From NCBI GenBank assembly GCA_002238425.1, contig MPMJ01000003.1, positions 62,001 to 126,000 on the forward strand: a DNA stretch of 64,000 bases, read 5' to 3'. The stretch is from SAR202 cluster bacterium bin16 (lineage in GTDB: Bacteria; Chloroflexota; Dehalococcoidia; Lucifugimonadales; Australimonadaceae). Positions 1 to 7,356 of this stretch are shown one piece after another. The position numbers and the translations under genes were made by a program. The notes under the pieces are model-generated. The model was not told where the DNA came from, made no database searches, and saw only the letters and a list, made by a program, of their open reading frames with translations. How positions within the stretch are numbered: position 1 is the first letter of the stretch; every line of letters begins with the position of its first letter.

Positions 1-2
1 TC

Positions 3-788
3 GCGCTGCTGGGACTGTCCGTCGGTGCGGTGGGAGCGCTCGCGGGTGTCGGCGGTGGGTTCCTCCTCGTTCCGGTGCTGCTGTTCATCTTCCCTGACGC
101 CGACCCTGCCACCGTAACCGCCATCTCCCTCACCGCGGTCTTCTTCAACGCTACCTCCGCGAGCGTCGGCTACCGCCTCTGGCGCCTGCAGGACTTCCGC
201 ACCGCTCTCATCCTCATCGCCCTGGCGGTTCCCGCCGCGGCAGTGGGCGCGCTCATCAATCGCGTGACCGACCGCGGCGCGTTCGAGATCGTGTTCGGCG
301 TGGCGCTCCTGCTGGGAGCGGTCTACCTCATCGGCCGTAGCGCGCTCGAGTCCCGGCCGCAGGAACCTTCTCCGCGAGGACGGCAGCGCACTATCACCGA
401 GAAGACAGGCCACATCTACGGGTATCGCGTCAACGAGCCGCTCATCGCCGCCATCGCACCCTTCGCAGGCTTCATCGCGGGGTTCTTCGGCATCGGCGGC
501 GGCATCATCAACGTGCCCGTCATGATGCTCCTCATCCGCATCCCGAAGGCCGTTGCCGTCGCGACCTCCCAGCTCGAACTGACCGCCGCCGCGGCTGCCG
601 CGCTGGCCATCCACCTCGCGTACAGTAGCGACGAGGCAAGCCTCTGGCTGCGGGCTGGCATCGCCGGTCTGGGGGCAACGATCGGCGCGCAGATCGGTGT
701 GCGGCTGGCGCCCAGGGTAGGCGGGAGGCTCGTGCTCGGCGTCATCGGAACCGGATTGCTCATCGCCGCGGCGAGGCTGCTGCTCTGA
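3..788 (+). CDS. TSUP-family (TauE/SafE) membrane transporter, 5' end outside window
   Basis: Sulfite exporter TauE/SafE-type permease, probably moving sulfite, sulfonates or other small organic anions across the inner membrane. The reading frame is open to the window edge, so the true start lies upstream; a GTG at 30 is only an internal candidate. The visible part starts inside the first TSUP half, with the Gly-rich LAGVGGGFLLVP motif, and the second half repeats it as FFGIGGGIINVP, as expected for the inverted 3+3/4+4 helix layout. Seven or so hydrophobic segments follow, with a charged loop near codons 108-130 (ESRPQEPSPRGRQR). It converges on ispE with 3 bp between stop codons. Substrate cannot be told from sequence. 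Confidence 0.85.
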   Translation, partial: ALLGLSVGAVGALAGVGGGFLLVPVLLFIFPDADPATVTAISLTAVFFNATSASVGYRLWRLQDFRTALILIALAVPAAAVGALINRVTDRGAFEIVFGVALLLGAVYLIGRSALESRPQEPSPRGRQRTITEKTGHIYGYRVNEPLIAAIAPFAGFIAGFFGIGGGIINVPVMMLLIRIPKAVAVATSQLELTAAAAAALAIHLAYSSDEASLWLRAGIAGLGATIGAQIGVRLAPRVGGRLVLGVIGTGLLIAAARLLL

Positions 789-791
789 GCG

Positions 792-1667
792 CTACTGACC
801 TACCGCGATGCCTTCCAGTCCCCACGCGCCTCTAAACCACACGGGTAGCGCTGGACAACCGGATCGGACGGCAACGCTTTCCGCCAGACCAGACGCCTTC
901 CCCTCTCTGGCCAGCGCAAACATGGACGGCCCCGCGCCGCACAGCGCCGGGCGCAACCCCACTCCCTCGAACGCCTCCCGCATCGCCGCGTAGAACGGAT
1001 AGGCCTCGGCTGCAACGCCATCGAACGCGTTGACCGCGTGCGCATCCAGCGGTTCACCTCTGCGCATGCGTGCTTCCGCCTCCGCTGTGGCGCTCCCGTC
1101 CGTGTAGTGCTCAGGCCTCAGCAGTCCGTACATCTGCCCGGTCTTGTCCCGGGGCCTCGACGCATCCGGGACAGCTACGACTCCCTCGCCCTGGGGAGTT
1201 GGCAACGGCGTCAGCCGCTCGCCACGACCCTCCCCCAGCGCAGTGCCGCCGGAGACGAAGAATGGCACGTCGCTGCCCAATTGCGCCGCGAGTTCGCGCA
1301 ACGCATCGGCATCGAGGTCGAGCCCCCACAGCCGCCGCAGACCGAGGAGCGCAGTGGCAGCGTCGCTGCTGCCACCTCCGAGACCCCCGGCCATAGGAAT
1401 ACGTTTCCTCAGGTGGATCGCCGCTCCTGTCGAGACACTCGCCTCGCGCTGCAGCAGACGCGCCGCCGCCAGCACGAGGTTCTCCTCCACCGGGGCGGCG
1501 CCCTCCGGCTCGACCGTCAGGCTCAGGTCGTCGGATGCCTCGAACGTCAGCTCGTCCGCGAGGCTGAGCGACTGCAGGATCGTCCGCACCTCGTGGTAGC
1601 CGTCATCCCTGCGTCCGAGCACCTCGAACGTCAGGTTGACCTTCGCGGGGGCAAGCAGCCGCAGCAC
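792..1667 (-). CDS. ispE: 4-diphosphocytidyl-2-C-methyl-D-erythritol kinase
   Basis: Phosphorylates the 2-hydroxyl of CDP-methylerythritol in the non-mevalonate (MEP) isoprenoid pathway, in the cytoplasm. The 291-residue length is normal for the family. The N-terminus LLAPAKVNLTFEVLGRRDDGYHE is the IspE substrate-binding signature, and PMAGGLGGGSSDAA (about residues 91-104) is the GHMP-kinase ATP loop. The C-terminal GAGPSMFAL motif fits GHMP motif 3. Start is GTG at 1667. The upstream NHL-repeat gene ends 6 bp before this start on the same strand, so the two are probably co-transcribed although functionally unrelated. Identification is firm. Confidence 0.95.
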   Translation of the reverse strand: MLRLLAPAKVNLTFEVLGRRDDGYHEVRTILQSLSLADELTFEASDDLSLTVEPEGAAPVEENLVLAAARLLQREASVSTGAAIHLRKRIPMAGGLGGGSSDAATALLGLRRLWGLDLDADALRELAAQLGSDVPFFVSGGTALGEGRGERLTPLPTPQGEGVVAVPDASRPRDKTGQMYGLLRPEHYTDGSATAEAEARMRRGEPLDAHAVNAFDGVAAEAYPFYAAMREAFEGVGLRPALCGAGPSMFALAREGKASGLAESVAVRSGCPALPVWFRGAWGLEGIAVGQ

Positions 1668-1673
1668 AGACGA

Positions 1674-2615
1674 CTACCAGCGGCGCTTGTACTTGGAGAT
1701 GCTCCGCATCTCACGAGGCGGGTCGAGTTGGCGGCCCATGATGGTGTACGAGACTTCCGCCACGTACAGGCTGCCCTCCGAGTCCACGGCAATCCCGTGC
1801 GGAGCGACGAACTCGCCCGGCCCCTCGCCTTCCACCGGAGCGCCGAAGCGGCAGACCAGCTTGCCGGTCAGGTCGAAGACCTCCACGCGGTGCCCCATGT
1901 TCGGCGAATCGAAGCCGCCTATGCCGTTCAACTCGCCCACGTAGATGTGGTCCTGCCAGAGCACCATCGCGTCGGGCCGGTGGATGTTGCTCCACATGGT
2001 GATGAACTGCCCATCCGCATCGAATACCTGGATGCGGTGCGCCTCCCGGTCCACCACGTAGACCCGGTCCTCGCCGTCGAATGCGATGTTGTGCGGGCGC
2101 ATGAACTCTCCGGCGTCGATGCCGGGGCTGCCCCAGGAGAACTTGTAGTCGCCCGCACTTGTGTAGACGTGCACTCGTGCGTTCCCGTAGCCGTCCGACA
2201 CATACCAGTCGCCGTTCGACGGTCGGATCGCTGCGGACGTCGGGCGGTTGAACGGTTCGCCGCCCCACTTCGGCGACGGGTTGTTGCGGTTCCCCAGTTC
2301 GAATAGCTGCTCGCCTGCGCTGTTGAACTGCTGGATGGTATGGATGCCGTCATCGGCAACGAGCAGCGTGTCGTCGTGCGCGATGTACAGCCCGTGGGTG
2401 CGGTTGCTGAAGTAGCCCTCGCCGAACGACTTGATGAAGTTGCCGTCCTTGTCGAACTGCATCAGTGGGTGGTCGCCCCGCGTGAGCAGGTACACGTTGT
2501 CCTGCGAGTCCACGGCAACGCCCGGACATTCGAGCAGGCTGTATCCCTCCGGGATATTGGGCCATCCCGGGACGTACTCGTACTGGAACCCCTCATAGCC
2601 GAAAACGTCCGCCAT
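1674..2615 (-). CDS. NHL-repeat beta-propeller protein
   Basis: 313 residues made almost entirely of NHL repeats, seen as recurring GVAVDSQDNVYLL, GLYIAHDDTLLVAD, NIAFDGEDRVYVVDREAHRIQVF and GIAVDSEGSLYVAE strings. These build a six-bladed propeller. The family includes peptidyl-alpha-hydroxyglycine amidating lyase-like and lactonase-like proteins; no catalytic assignment is possible here. No signal peptide is visible, so it is probably cytoplasmic. The ATG at 2615 follows a strong GGAGGAG ribosome site with 6-nt spacing. It is the first gene of a pair with ispE. Such NHL proteins commonly sit among catabolic genes in this type of genome, but the substrate is unknown. Confidence 0.8.
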   Translation of the reverse strand: MADVFGYEGFQYEYVPGWPNIPEGYSLLECPGVAVDSQDNVYLLTRGDHPLMQFDKDGNFIKSFGEGYFSNRTHGLYIAHDDTLLVADDGIHTIQQFNSAGEQLFELGNRNNPSPKWGGEPFNRPTSAAIRPSNGDWYVSDGYGNARVHVYTSAGDYKFSWGSPGIDAGEFMRPHNIAFDGEDRVYVVDREAHRIQVFDADGQFITMWSNIHRPDAMVLWQDHIYVGELNGIGGFDSPNMGHRVEVFDLTGKLVCRFGAPVEGEGPGEFVAPHGIAVDSEGSLYVAEVSYTIMGRQLDPPREMRSISKYKRRW

Positions 2616-2771
2616 TTCGTGCTCCTCCGGCGGTATGCCGCGGCCCCGATTCTACGCTAACGGGTTCGCACTCATGCCAGCCGGTTGCATGATTGTGTCC
2701 CGTCGCCCCACAACCCTCTCTGAATCAGGTACCATCCGTACAGCAACCGACAGATAGCGGAGGAAAGCGCA

Positions 2772-3932
2772 ATGACCCAGAACGGCACACCGAAGGACGC
2801 GATCGCGCGCGGAGGCGGCGACGGCAGGTTCGCTTACGACAGGTGGATGGAAGCGCAGGGGCTCCCCATCCATCGCGGCTACTTCATCGAAGACCTCCGC
2901 ACCGTCGAGGTCGCCCCGTGGCACGAGCGCGAGTGCAACGGCGCCTTCATACAGGTATCCGGCATGGAGGGTGTCGCCGAAGCGCGCATCACCGAGCTCC
3001 CGCCCGGTGCGAGCGCTCCCCCGTTCAAGTTCGCACTCGACGAGGTCGTCTACACGCTCGCGGGGCACGGCATCGCCACCGTCTGGACGGACGGCGTGCC
3101 CAAGCACAGCTTCGAGTTCGGCCCGCGCAGCCTCTTCCTCATTCCGCGCGGTTCGCACCGGCAGTTCGCCAACGCCCGCGGCGACCAGCCACTGCGCATG
3201 GTGCACAACAACTACCTGCCCGTCGCCATGTCGCTCGAACCGGACCCGGACTTCTACTTCAACAACTCCTACCCGCACCCGGAGCTGCTGCAGCCCCGCG
3301 AGGAGGAGCTGTACGCCGTCGCCAAGCGCGCGCCGGACATGGGACGCGGCGCTACCTGGTACGGCAATTACTTCACCGACATGGCCGCGTGGAACGACCT
3401 CGTTCCGCACCGCCAGCGTGGCGGCGGTGGACACGTCGTGGACGTCTCCTTCCCCAACTCCCAGATGGGCGGACACATGTCAGTCTTCCCGCCGGGGACC
3501 TACAAGAAGGGACACCGGCACGGGCCCGGACGGGTCATCGTCATCCCCGCGGGCGAGGGCTACTCCATCCTCTGGCCGGAGGGCGGCGAGAAGATCATCG
3601 CTCCCTGGCACGAGGGCAGCATGTTCACCCCGCCCGACCGCTGGTTCCACCAGCACTTCAACGTCAGCGTCGAGCCCGCCCGCTACCTCGCGCTCGCCCC
3701 GCTGCCCCAGTTCAGCGGGCACAGCGAGAAGGTGGAGGACCGCAGGCGCGACCAGATCGAGTACCCGTACGAGGAAGCCTGGATCCGCGAGAAGTTCGAG
3801 GAAGAGCTCGACAAGCGCGGGCTGGAGAGCCTCATGCCGGACGAGGCCTACAAGAACCCCGACTTCAAGTGGGGCTACGGCTCCGACGAGGAGCAAGGCG
3901 CTGTGATCGGCCTCCTGCAGAGCAGCCGCTAG
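2772..3932 (+). CDS. bicupin (two-cupin-domain) protein
   Basis: 386 residues with two cupin barrels. The first spans about residues 70-150 (PFKFALDEVVYTLAGHGIATVW, then LIPRGSHRQFAN). The second spans about 225-315 (FPPGTYKKGHRHGPGRVIVIPAGEGYSIL, then WFHQHFNVS). The second barrel keeps a HRHGPG metal-ligand pair, while the first lacks a clear His-x-His, so only the C-terminal barrel probably binds metal. Length and layout resemble the gentisate-dioxygenase/ethanolamine-type bicupins, but the enzyme activity is not determined. GCGGAGGAAAG precedes the ATG at good distance. A strong terminator hairpin follows the stop codon, so it is a single-gene unit. Confidence 0.7.
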   Translation: MTQNGTPKDAIARGGGDGRFAYDRWMEAQGLPIHRGYFIEDLRTVEVAPWHERECNGAFIQVSGMEGVAEARITELPPGASAPPFKFALDEVVYTLAGHGIATVWTDGVPKHSFEFGPRSLFLIPRGSHRQFANARGDQPLRMVHNNYLPVAMSLEPDPDFYFNNSYPHPELLQPREEELYAVAKRAPDMGRGATWYGNYFTDMAAWNDLVPHRQRGGGGHVVDVSFPNSQMGGHMSVFPPGTYKKGHRHGPGRVIVIPAGEGYSILWPEGGEKIIAPWHEGSMFTPPDRWFHQHFNVSVEPARYLALAPLPQFSGHSEKVEDRRRDQIEYPYEEAWIREKFEEELDKRGLESLMPDEAYKNPDFKWGYGSDEEQGAVIGLLQSSR

Positions 3933-3958
3933 CGGCAGCCATCGCAACCGGAACACTG

Positions 3959-3986
3959 AAGGGGCGGCTCTTGGAGCCGCCCCTTT
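3959..3986 (+). terminator. rho-independent terminator after the bicupin gene
   Basis: Perfect GC stem AAGGGGCGGCTC / GAGCCGCCCCTTT with a 3-nt loop, 26 bp after the stop codon. The short T tract lies within and after the stem end. It also stands between this gene and the convergent Asp-box gene, so it may work in both directions. Confidence 0.75.
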
Positions 3987-4034
3987 GTCATACGCTCTGT
4001 CTATTCAGGACGCTCGACTGTGGCGCCGTGAGGT

Positions 4035-4994
4035 TTACACCAACACCATCGAACGCACCGTGGGCATCCCGGACTTCGCGAGGCTCCAGTGCTCACCGTG
4101 GTCCTCGCTCACGTAGAGGTCGGTGGCCGCAGCCGCTACAAGCGCGCCGCCGGGGCCCGCCACCATTGTCCTGACCATCGCCTCCAAGGAATCGGGCAGG
4201 CCGTTCGCGAGCCGGAGCCAATTGACCCCGCCGTCCTCGCTGCGGTAGAGCGCGGCGTTTGCCGTGCCGTTCGCTCGCCATCCCGGCGGAGGTGTTGCGG
4301 CGGCGGCCGTGTACAGCAGTCTTGGGTCTTCTGGCGCCGCAACCAGGGGCATCGTGTACGGTCGCTCCAGACCCTCCTGCACCAGGGTCCAACTCTGGCC
4401 GCCATCCTCGCTGCGGTGGAACCCGCACCCCGTGGTCGCGTACATGTGTCGCGCATCGGGGTCTGCCACCACCTCGTGGACATCGAAGAACAGCCCCTCG
4501 TTCAGGCTCTCCCATGTCACGCCATCGTCGACGCTCCGGAACACGCCGCCCTCCTCGACGCCAACGTAGACGCCGCCCGCCTGCGCGGGATCAGGGAAGA
4601 TCGAGCGTACGTGGGGGATGTGCGGAGGCGGGGGGAACGTCCACGTCTCGCGGCCGGGGATGTCGTTGAACGTATCGCAGCCAACCCACGTGGCCCCGCC
4701 GTCGCCGCTCCGGTACATCATCGCAGGCGACACGCCCAGCCACACGAGCCCCGGCACGCGTGCGTCGGCCCCCAGCGTCCAGGGTTGCGCCTCGACCGCG
4801 CGGGGGTTCATCAGCTCCCAGTGGTTATGCCCGCTCCGGCGCCAGACCGCTGCATCGTCCGTGACGGCGTACACCGTGTCGCCGGCGCCCGCGAGCATCA
4901 CTCGGGTATCAGGGCCGTCCTCCGCGTGGAACTTGCCGCTGTCCAGGTGGAACGCGAACACACCTTCGTCTGTTCCCAGCACCAGCTCACTCAT
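4035..4994 (-). CDS. Asp-box (BNR) beta-propeller protein, sialidase/VPS10-like fold
   Basis: 319 residues with five Asp-box motifs of the S-x-D-x-G-x-x-W kind: YRSGDGGATW, RSVDDGVTW, HRSEDGGQSW, YRSEDGGVNW and YVSEDHGEHW. These hairpin turns mark each propeller blade. They are shared by bacterial sialidases, photosystem assembly factor Ycf48 and many proteins of unknown role. The Arg triad of true sialidases is not obvious, so a glycosidase call is not justified. There is no clear signal peptide. The N-terminal MSELVLGTDEGVFAF looks like the first blade. GAGGAGGCAGCC precedes ATG 4994. It stands alone, converging on the bicupin terminator. Confidence 0.7.
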   Translation of the reverse strand: MSELVLGTDEGVFAFHLDSGKFHAEDGPDTRVMLAGAGDTVYAVTDDAAVWRRSGHNHWELMNPRAVEAQPWTLGADARVPGLVWLGVSPAMMYRSGDGGATWVGCDTFNDIPGRETWTFPPPPHIPHVRSIFPDPAQAGGVYVGVEEGGVFRSVDDGVTWESLNEGLFFDVHEVVADPDARHMYATTGCGFHRSEDGGQSWTLVQEGLERPYTMPLVAAPEDPRLLYTAAAATPPPGWRANGTANAALYRSEDGGVNWLRLANGLPDSLEAMVRTMVAGPGGALVAAAATDLYVSEDHGEHWSLAKSGMPTVRSMVLV

Positions 4995-5062
4995 GGCTGC
5001 CTCCTCATCTGCTCATGGCCTGTTGCTCTTGCGGCAAGTGTACTCGTCCAACACGGGCGTCT

Positions 5063-5266
5063 CTACTCCGGGCGTTTACCGATGCGCAGGCGGACGACGC
5101 CGCAATCGCACAGGTAGTCCGTCCACGCCAGTTCGTCGAGTTCGTTTGGCAGCAGGGGTTGGCCGCGCTCCGAGTACGGCACCTCCCGCACACGCGACGC
5201 GCCGCAGTGCTCGCACGACGGCTCCATCCGCAGCCCGCCTTCATCGCGTATCGTTACTCCGCTCAT
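5063..5266 (-). CDS. small zinc-ribbon-like protein coupled to rsmA
   Basis: A 67-residue protein. Its ATG (5266) overlaps the rsmA stop as ATGA, which decides the start; a longer frame to 5305 would only run back into rsmA. It has a CEHC pair near residue 21 and a CDC pair near residue 57, flanked by basic and Arg residues, so a small zinc- or metal-binding knuckle is likely. The family is not recognised. Translational coupling to the rRNA dimethyltransferase suggests a ribosome- or RNA-related function, but this is inference from position only. Codon use looks like the neighbours. Confidence 0.6.
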   Translation of the reverse strand: MSGVTIRDEGGLRMEPSCEHCGASRVREVPYSERGQPLLPNELDELAWTDYLCDCGVVRLRIGKRPE

Positions 5267-6060
5267 CCCGCTGCGCTCCGCCACGCACGATACAACGACG
5301 CCCACTCCGCCATAGACAGCGTCTGCGCCCTGCGCGACGCCTCGATCCCCGCAGCGGCAAGCAGCCGCTCCGCCTCACCAGGCTCAACGTTCAGCCCGCC
5401 CGACAGCGCGTTCCGCAGCTGCTTGCGAGGCGCGCTGAACCCGGCCCTCGCCAGCATGAAGAACCGCTCCGCGTCGTCCACACCCTCCGCCAGTCCATCG
5501 TGCAATTCGATTCCAACGACCGCCGACGTCACCTTCGGCGGAGGCGTGAACGACCCCGGACGCACGACGCGCGCGATACGCGGGCTCCCGAACAGTTGCA
5601 CCGCCAGGGACACCAGCGACATCGCTCCCGGCTGCGCGCACATCTGCTCAGCGACCTCTCGCTGCACCAGCACCGCCGCACGCTCAGGACGACAGTCCGA
5701 CTCCAGGAAACGCCGCAGGATAGGCATCGCGGCGTAGTACGGCAGATTGCCGAGCATCTTGTACGCTGCGCAGCCGCCGAGCAGCGCGGCAGGGTCGGCT
5801 ACGCGGGCGTCTGCTTCCACGACCTCTAGGTTGGATGGCGCAGCATCTGCGAGCGAACGCGCCAGTGCACCATCCAATTCGACCGCGATGACGCGCTGTG
5901 CCCGCTCCGCCAGTACGGCCGTGAGCGCCCCTCGCCCCGGCCCGACCTCGATGACCGTATCGCCGGAGCCAACGTCCGCCGCGTCCGCGATTGCGCCGAG
6001 GATGTTGCGGTCGGTCAGGAAATGCTGCCCCAGGCTCTTTCTGGGAGCGCCGTGCGCCAT
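5263..6060 (-). CDS. rsmA: 16S rRNA (adenine1518/1519-N6) dimethyltransferase
   Basis: KsgA/RsmA dimethylates two adjacent adenines in the 3' hairpin of 16S rRNA. The 265-residue protein begins MAHGAPRKSLGQHFLTDRN, the standard family N-terminus, so ATG 6060 is preferred over an in-frame start 26 codons upstream. SAM motif I is EVGPGRGALT, the acidic ribose-binding loop is AVELDGAL, and motif IV is NLPYY at about residues 100-104. The basic C-terminal domain is present. It ends in a 4-bp ATGA overlap with the small zinc-ribbon gene. The SRP RNA gene lies about 125 bp upstream on the same strand. Confidence 0.95.
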   Translation of the reverse strand: MAHGAPRKSLGQHFLTDRNILGAIADAADVGSGDTVIEVGPGRGALTAVLAERAQRVIAVELDGALARSLADAAPSNLEVVEADARVADPAALLGGCAAYKMLGNLPYYAAMPILRRFLESDCRPERAAVLVQREVAEQMCAQPGAMSLVSLAVQLFGSPRIARVVRPGSFTPPPKVTSAVVGIELHDGLAEGVDDAERFFMLARAGFSAPRKQLRNALSGGLNVEPGEAERLLAAAGIEASRRAQTLSMAEWASLYRAWRSAAG

Positions 6061-6079
6061 GGCTGGCCTCGGAAACGCA

Positions 6080-6110
6080 CGCGCCGGAGACGATCTATGC
6101 CTCCGGCGCG
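6080..6110 (-). terminator. hairpin between SRP RNA and rsmA, possible terminator
   Basis: Perfect 10-bp GC-rich stem CGCGCCGGAG / CTCCGGCGCG with an 11-nt loop, just downstream of the SRP RNA on its strand. The following sequence has only a short T run, so termination would be weak. It may instead be a processing or stability hairpin, since rsmA begins only 20 bp further on. Confidence 0.45.
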
Positions 6111-6185
6111 GCGGGTTTGCAGAAGAGAGGCCGTGCACCTCTCGTCGAACCGGGAGCCCGCGCGCTTAGCCTTGGACCCGGACTC

Positions 6186-6284
6186 GAACCAGACTGGTCT
6201 GCGGCACTCGGAGCACTCCGCTTAGCGCTGCTTCCTTCCGGACCTGACGCGGTTCACAGGGCTCCGTCGCGCAGGGTCTGGCTC
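6186..6284 (-). ncRNA. ffs: signal recognition particle RNA, small bacterial (4.5S) type
   Basis: Read on the minus strand, the apex carries CAGGTCCGGAAGGAAGCAGC, the near-invariant domain IV of bacterial SRP RNA that binds Ffh and FtsY. The flanks pair as a long hairpin: CCAGAC at the 5' end (6276-6281) with GTCTGG at the 3' end (6189-6194), then CTGCG/CGCAG and GGAGC/GCTCC inside. This gives a small SRP RNA of about 95-100 nt without an Alu domain. The exact ends are estimated from the outer stem. No coding frame is plausible here. Confidence 0.93.
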
Positions 6285-6483
6285 TCAACGTCCGTTTCCC
6301 AGCCAGAGACGGCGAGACCGGCCCTCTAGAGAGGAGTTCAACCCCGCTGAAGCGGATTTCGGGTGCAGGGCACCGCTAGCTCCCCGTCTAGCACGGCCAC
6401 AGCCATGCTATGCGTCGGAACACGACAGGTCAACGCGGCGCCTCTCCCCCAACCCTCCGGCTGCCTGCTATCCTCTCCCTGTC

Positions 6484-7347
6484 ATGCCAGTCCGCACCGC
6501 CGTCATCACCGCTGCCGGAGTCGGCACGCGCTTCCTTCCCATCTCCAAGTCCGTTCCCAAGGAGATGCTGCCGCTCGTCGACCGCCCCGTCCTGCAGTAC
6601 GCCGTCGAGCAAGCCGCCGAGGCGGGCATCGAGCGCGTCGTCCTCGTTACCTCTCGCGGCAAGACAGCGATGGAGGACTACTTCGACGTCGCCCCCGAAC
6701 TGGAACGCACCCTCCGCGAGCGTGGCAACGCCAAACTCGAGCCGGTTGAGCAAGCGGGGCGTATGACCCGCATCATCGCCGTGCGCCAGCCGGAGCCGCT
6801 CGGACTCGGCCACGCTGTCCTCATGGCGAAGGAGGCCGTCGGCAACGAGCCGTTCATCATCTACCTGCCGGACGAGATACTCCTCGGCGAGCCCTCCGTG
6901 ACCCGCCAGATGCTCGACGCCTACGAGCGGCGCGGCAACGCCATCGGCGTCGTCGAGGTGCCATGGGACGACGTCTCACGCTACGGCGTCGTCGAGGGCG
7001 AACCGCTCTCCGACCGGGAAACGCGGCTCACACGCAGCGTCGAGAAGCCGCCGCGCGACGAGGCTCCCTCGAACCTCGCCATCGTTGGCCCCTACGTCTT
7101 CTCGCCCGCCATCTTCGGCTGCCTCGAGGAGATAACCACCGGCGCGATAGGCGAGCTCCAGCTCACCGACGCCATCGCCCTCCTCGCGCAGCGCGAGCCC
7201 GTGCACGCCTACCGCTTCGAGGGTGAGCGCTTCGACGCCGGCACGCCGCTCGGCCTCATGCAGACCGCCGTGGAGATTGCCCTGCGCCGCCCGGACTACG
7301 CCGACGAGATGCGTGCGTGGATCAAGGAACTGGCAGCGCGGCTGTAA
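6484..7347 (+). CDS. galU: UTP--glucose-1-phosphate uridylyltransferase
   Basis: Makes UDP-glucose from UTP and glucose 1-phosphate for glycans and UDP-galactose, in the cytoplasm. The 287 residues match the family length. The N-terminal nucleotide loop AAGVGTRFLPISKSVPKEMLP is characteristic, followed by the PLVDRPVLQYAVEQA signature. GLGHAVLMAKEAVGNEPFIIYLPDEIL contains the catalytic/metal region; this enzyme has DEI where many have DDV/DDL. The ATG lies 9 bp after a TATCCT box (6469-6474) with no obvious ribosome site, so the mRNA may be nearly leaderless. It converges on lepA (9 bp between stops). A GalE-like epimerase for its product is at 59-60 kb. Confidence 0.93.
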   Translation: MPVRTAVITAAGVGTRFLPISKSVPKEMLPLVDRPVLQYAVEQAAEAGIERVVLVTSRGKTAMEDYFDVAPELERTLRERGNAKLEPVEQAGRMTRIIAVRQPEPLGLGHAVLMAKEAVGNEPFIIYLPDEILLGEPSVTRQMLDAYERRGNAIGVVEVPWDDVSRYGVVEGEPLSDRETRLTRSVEKPPRDEAPSNLAIVGPYVFSPAIFGCLEEITTGAIGELQLTDAIALLAQREPVHAYRFEGERFDAGTPLGLMQTAVEIALRRPDYADEMRAWIKELAARL

Positions 7348-7356
7348 CGAGGCTCG

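Noticed and set aside
1038-2306. Long open frame opposite ispE and the NHL-repeat gene
   Set aside because: Arg/His-rich product with no family features; it lies antisense to two confidently identified genes, as expected from high-GC codon bias.
2693-4174. 493-codon frame overlapping the bicupin gene
   Set aside because: Low-complexity Arg/Pro sequence, runs through the terminator hairpin, and the bicupin frame has clear homology features.
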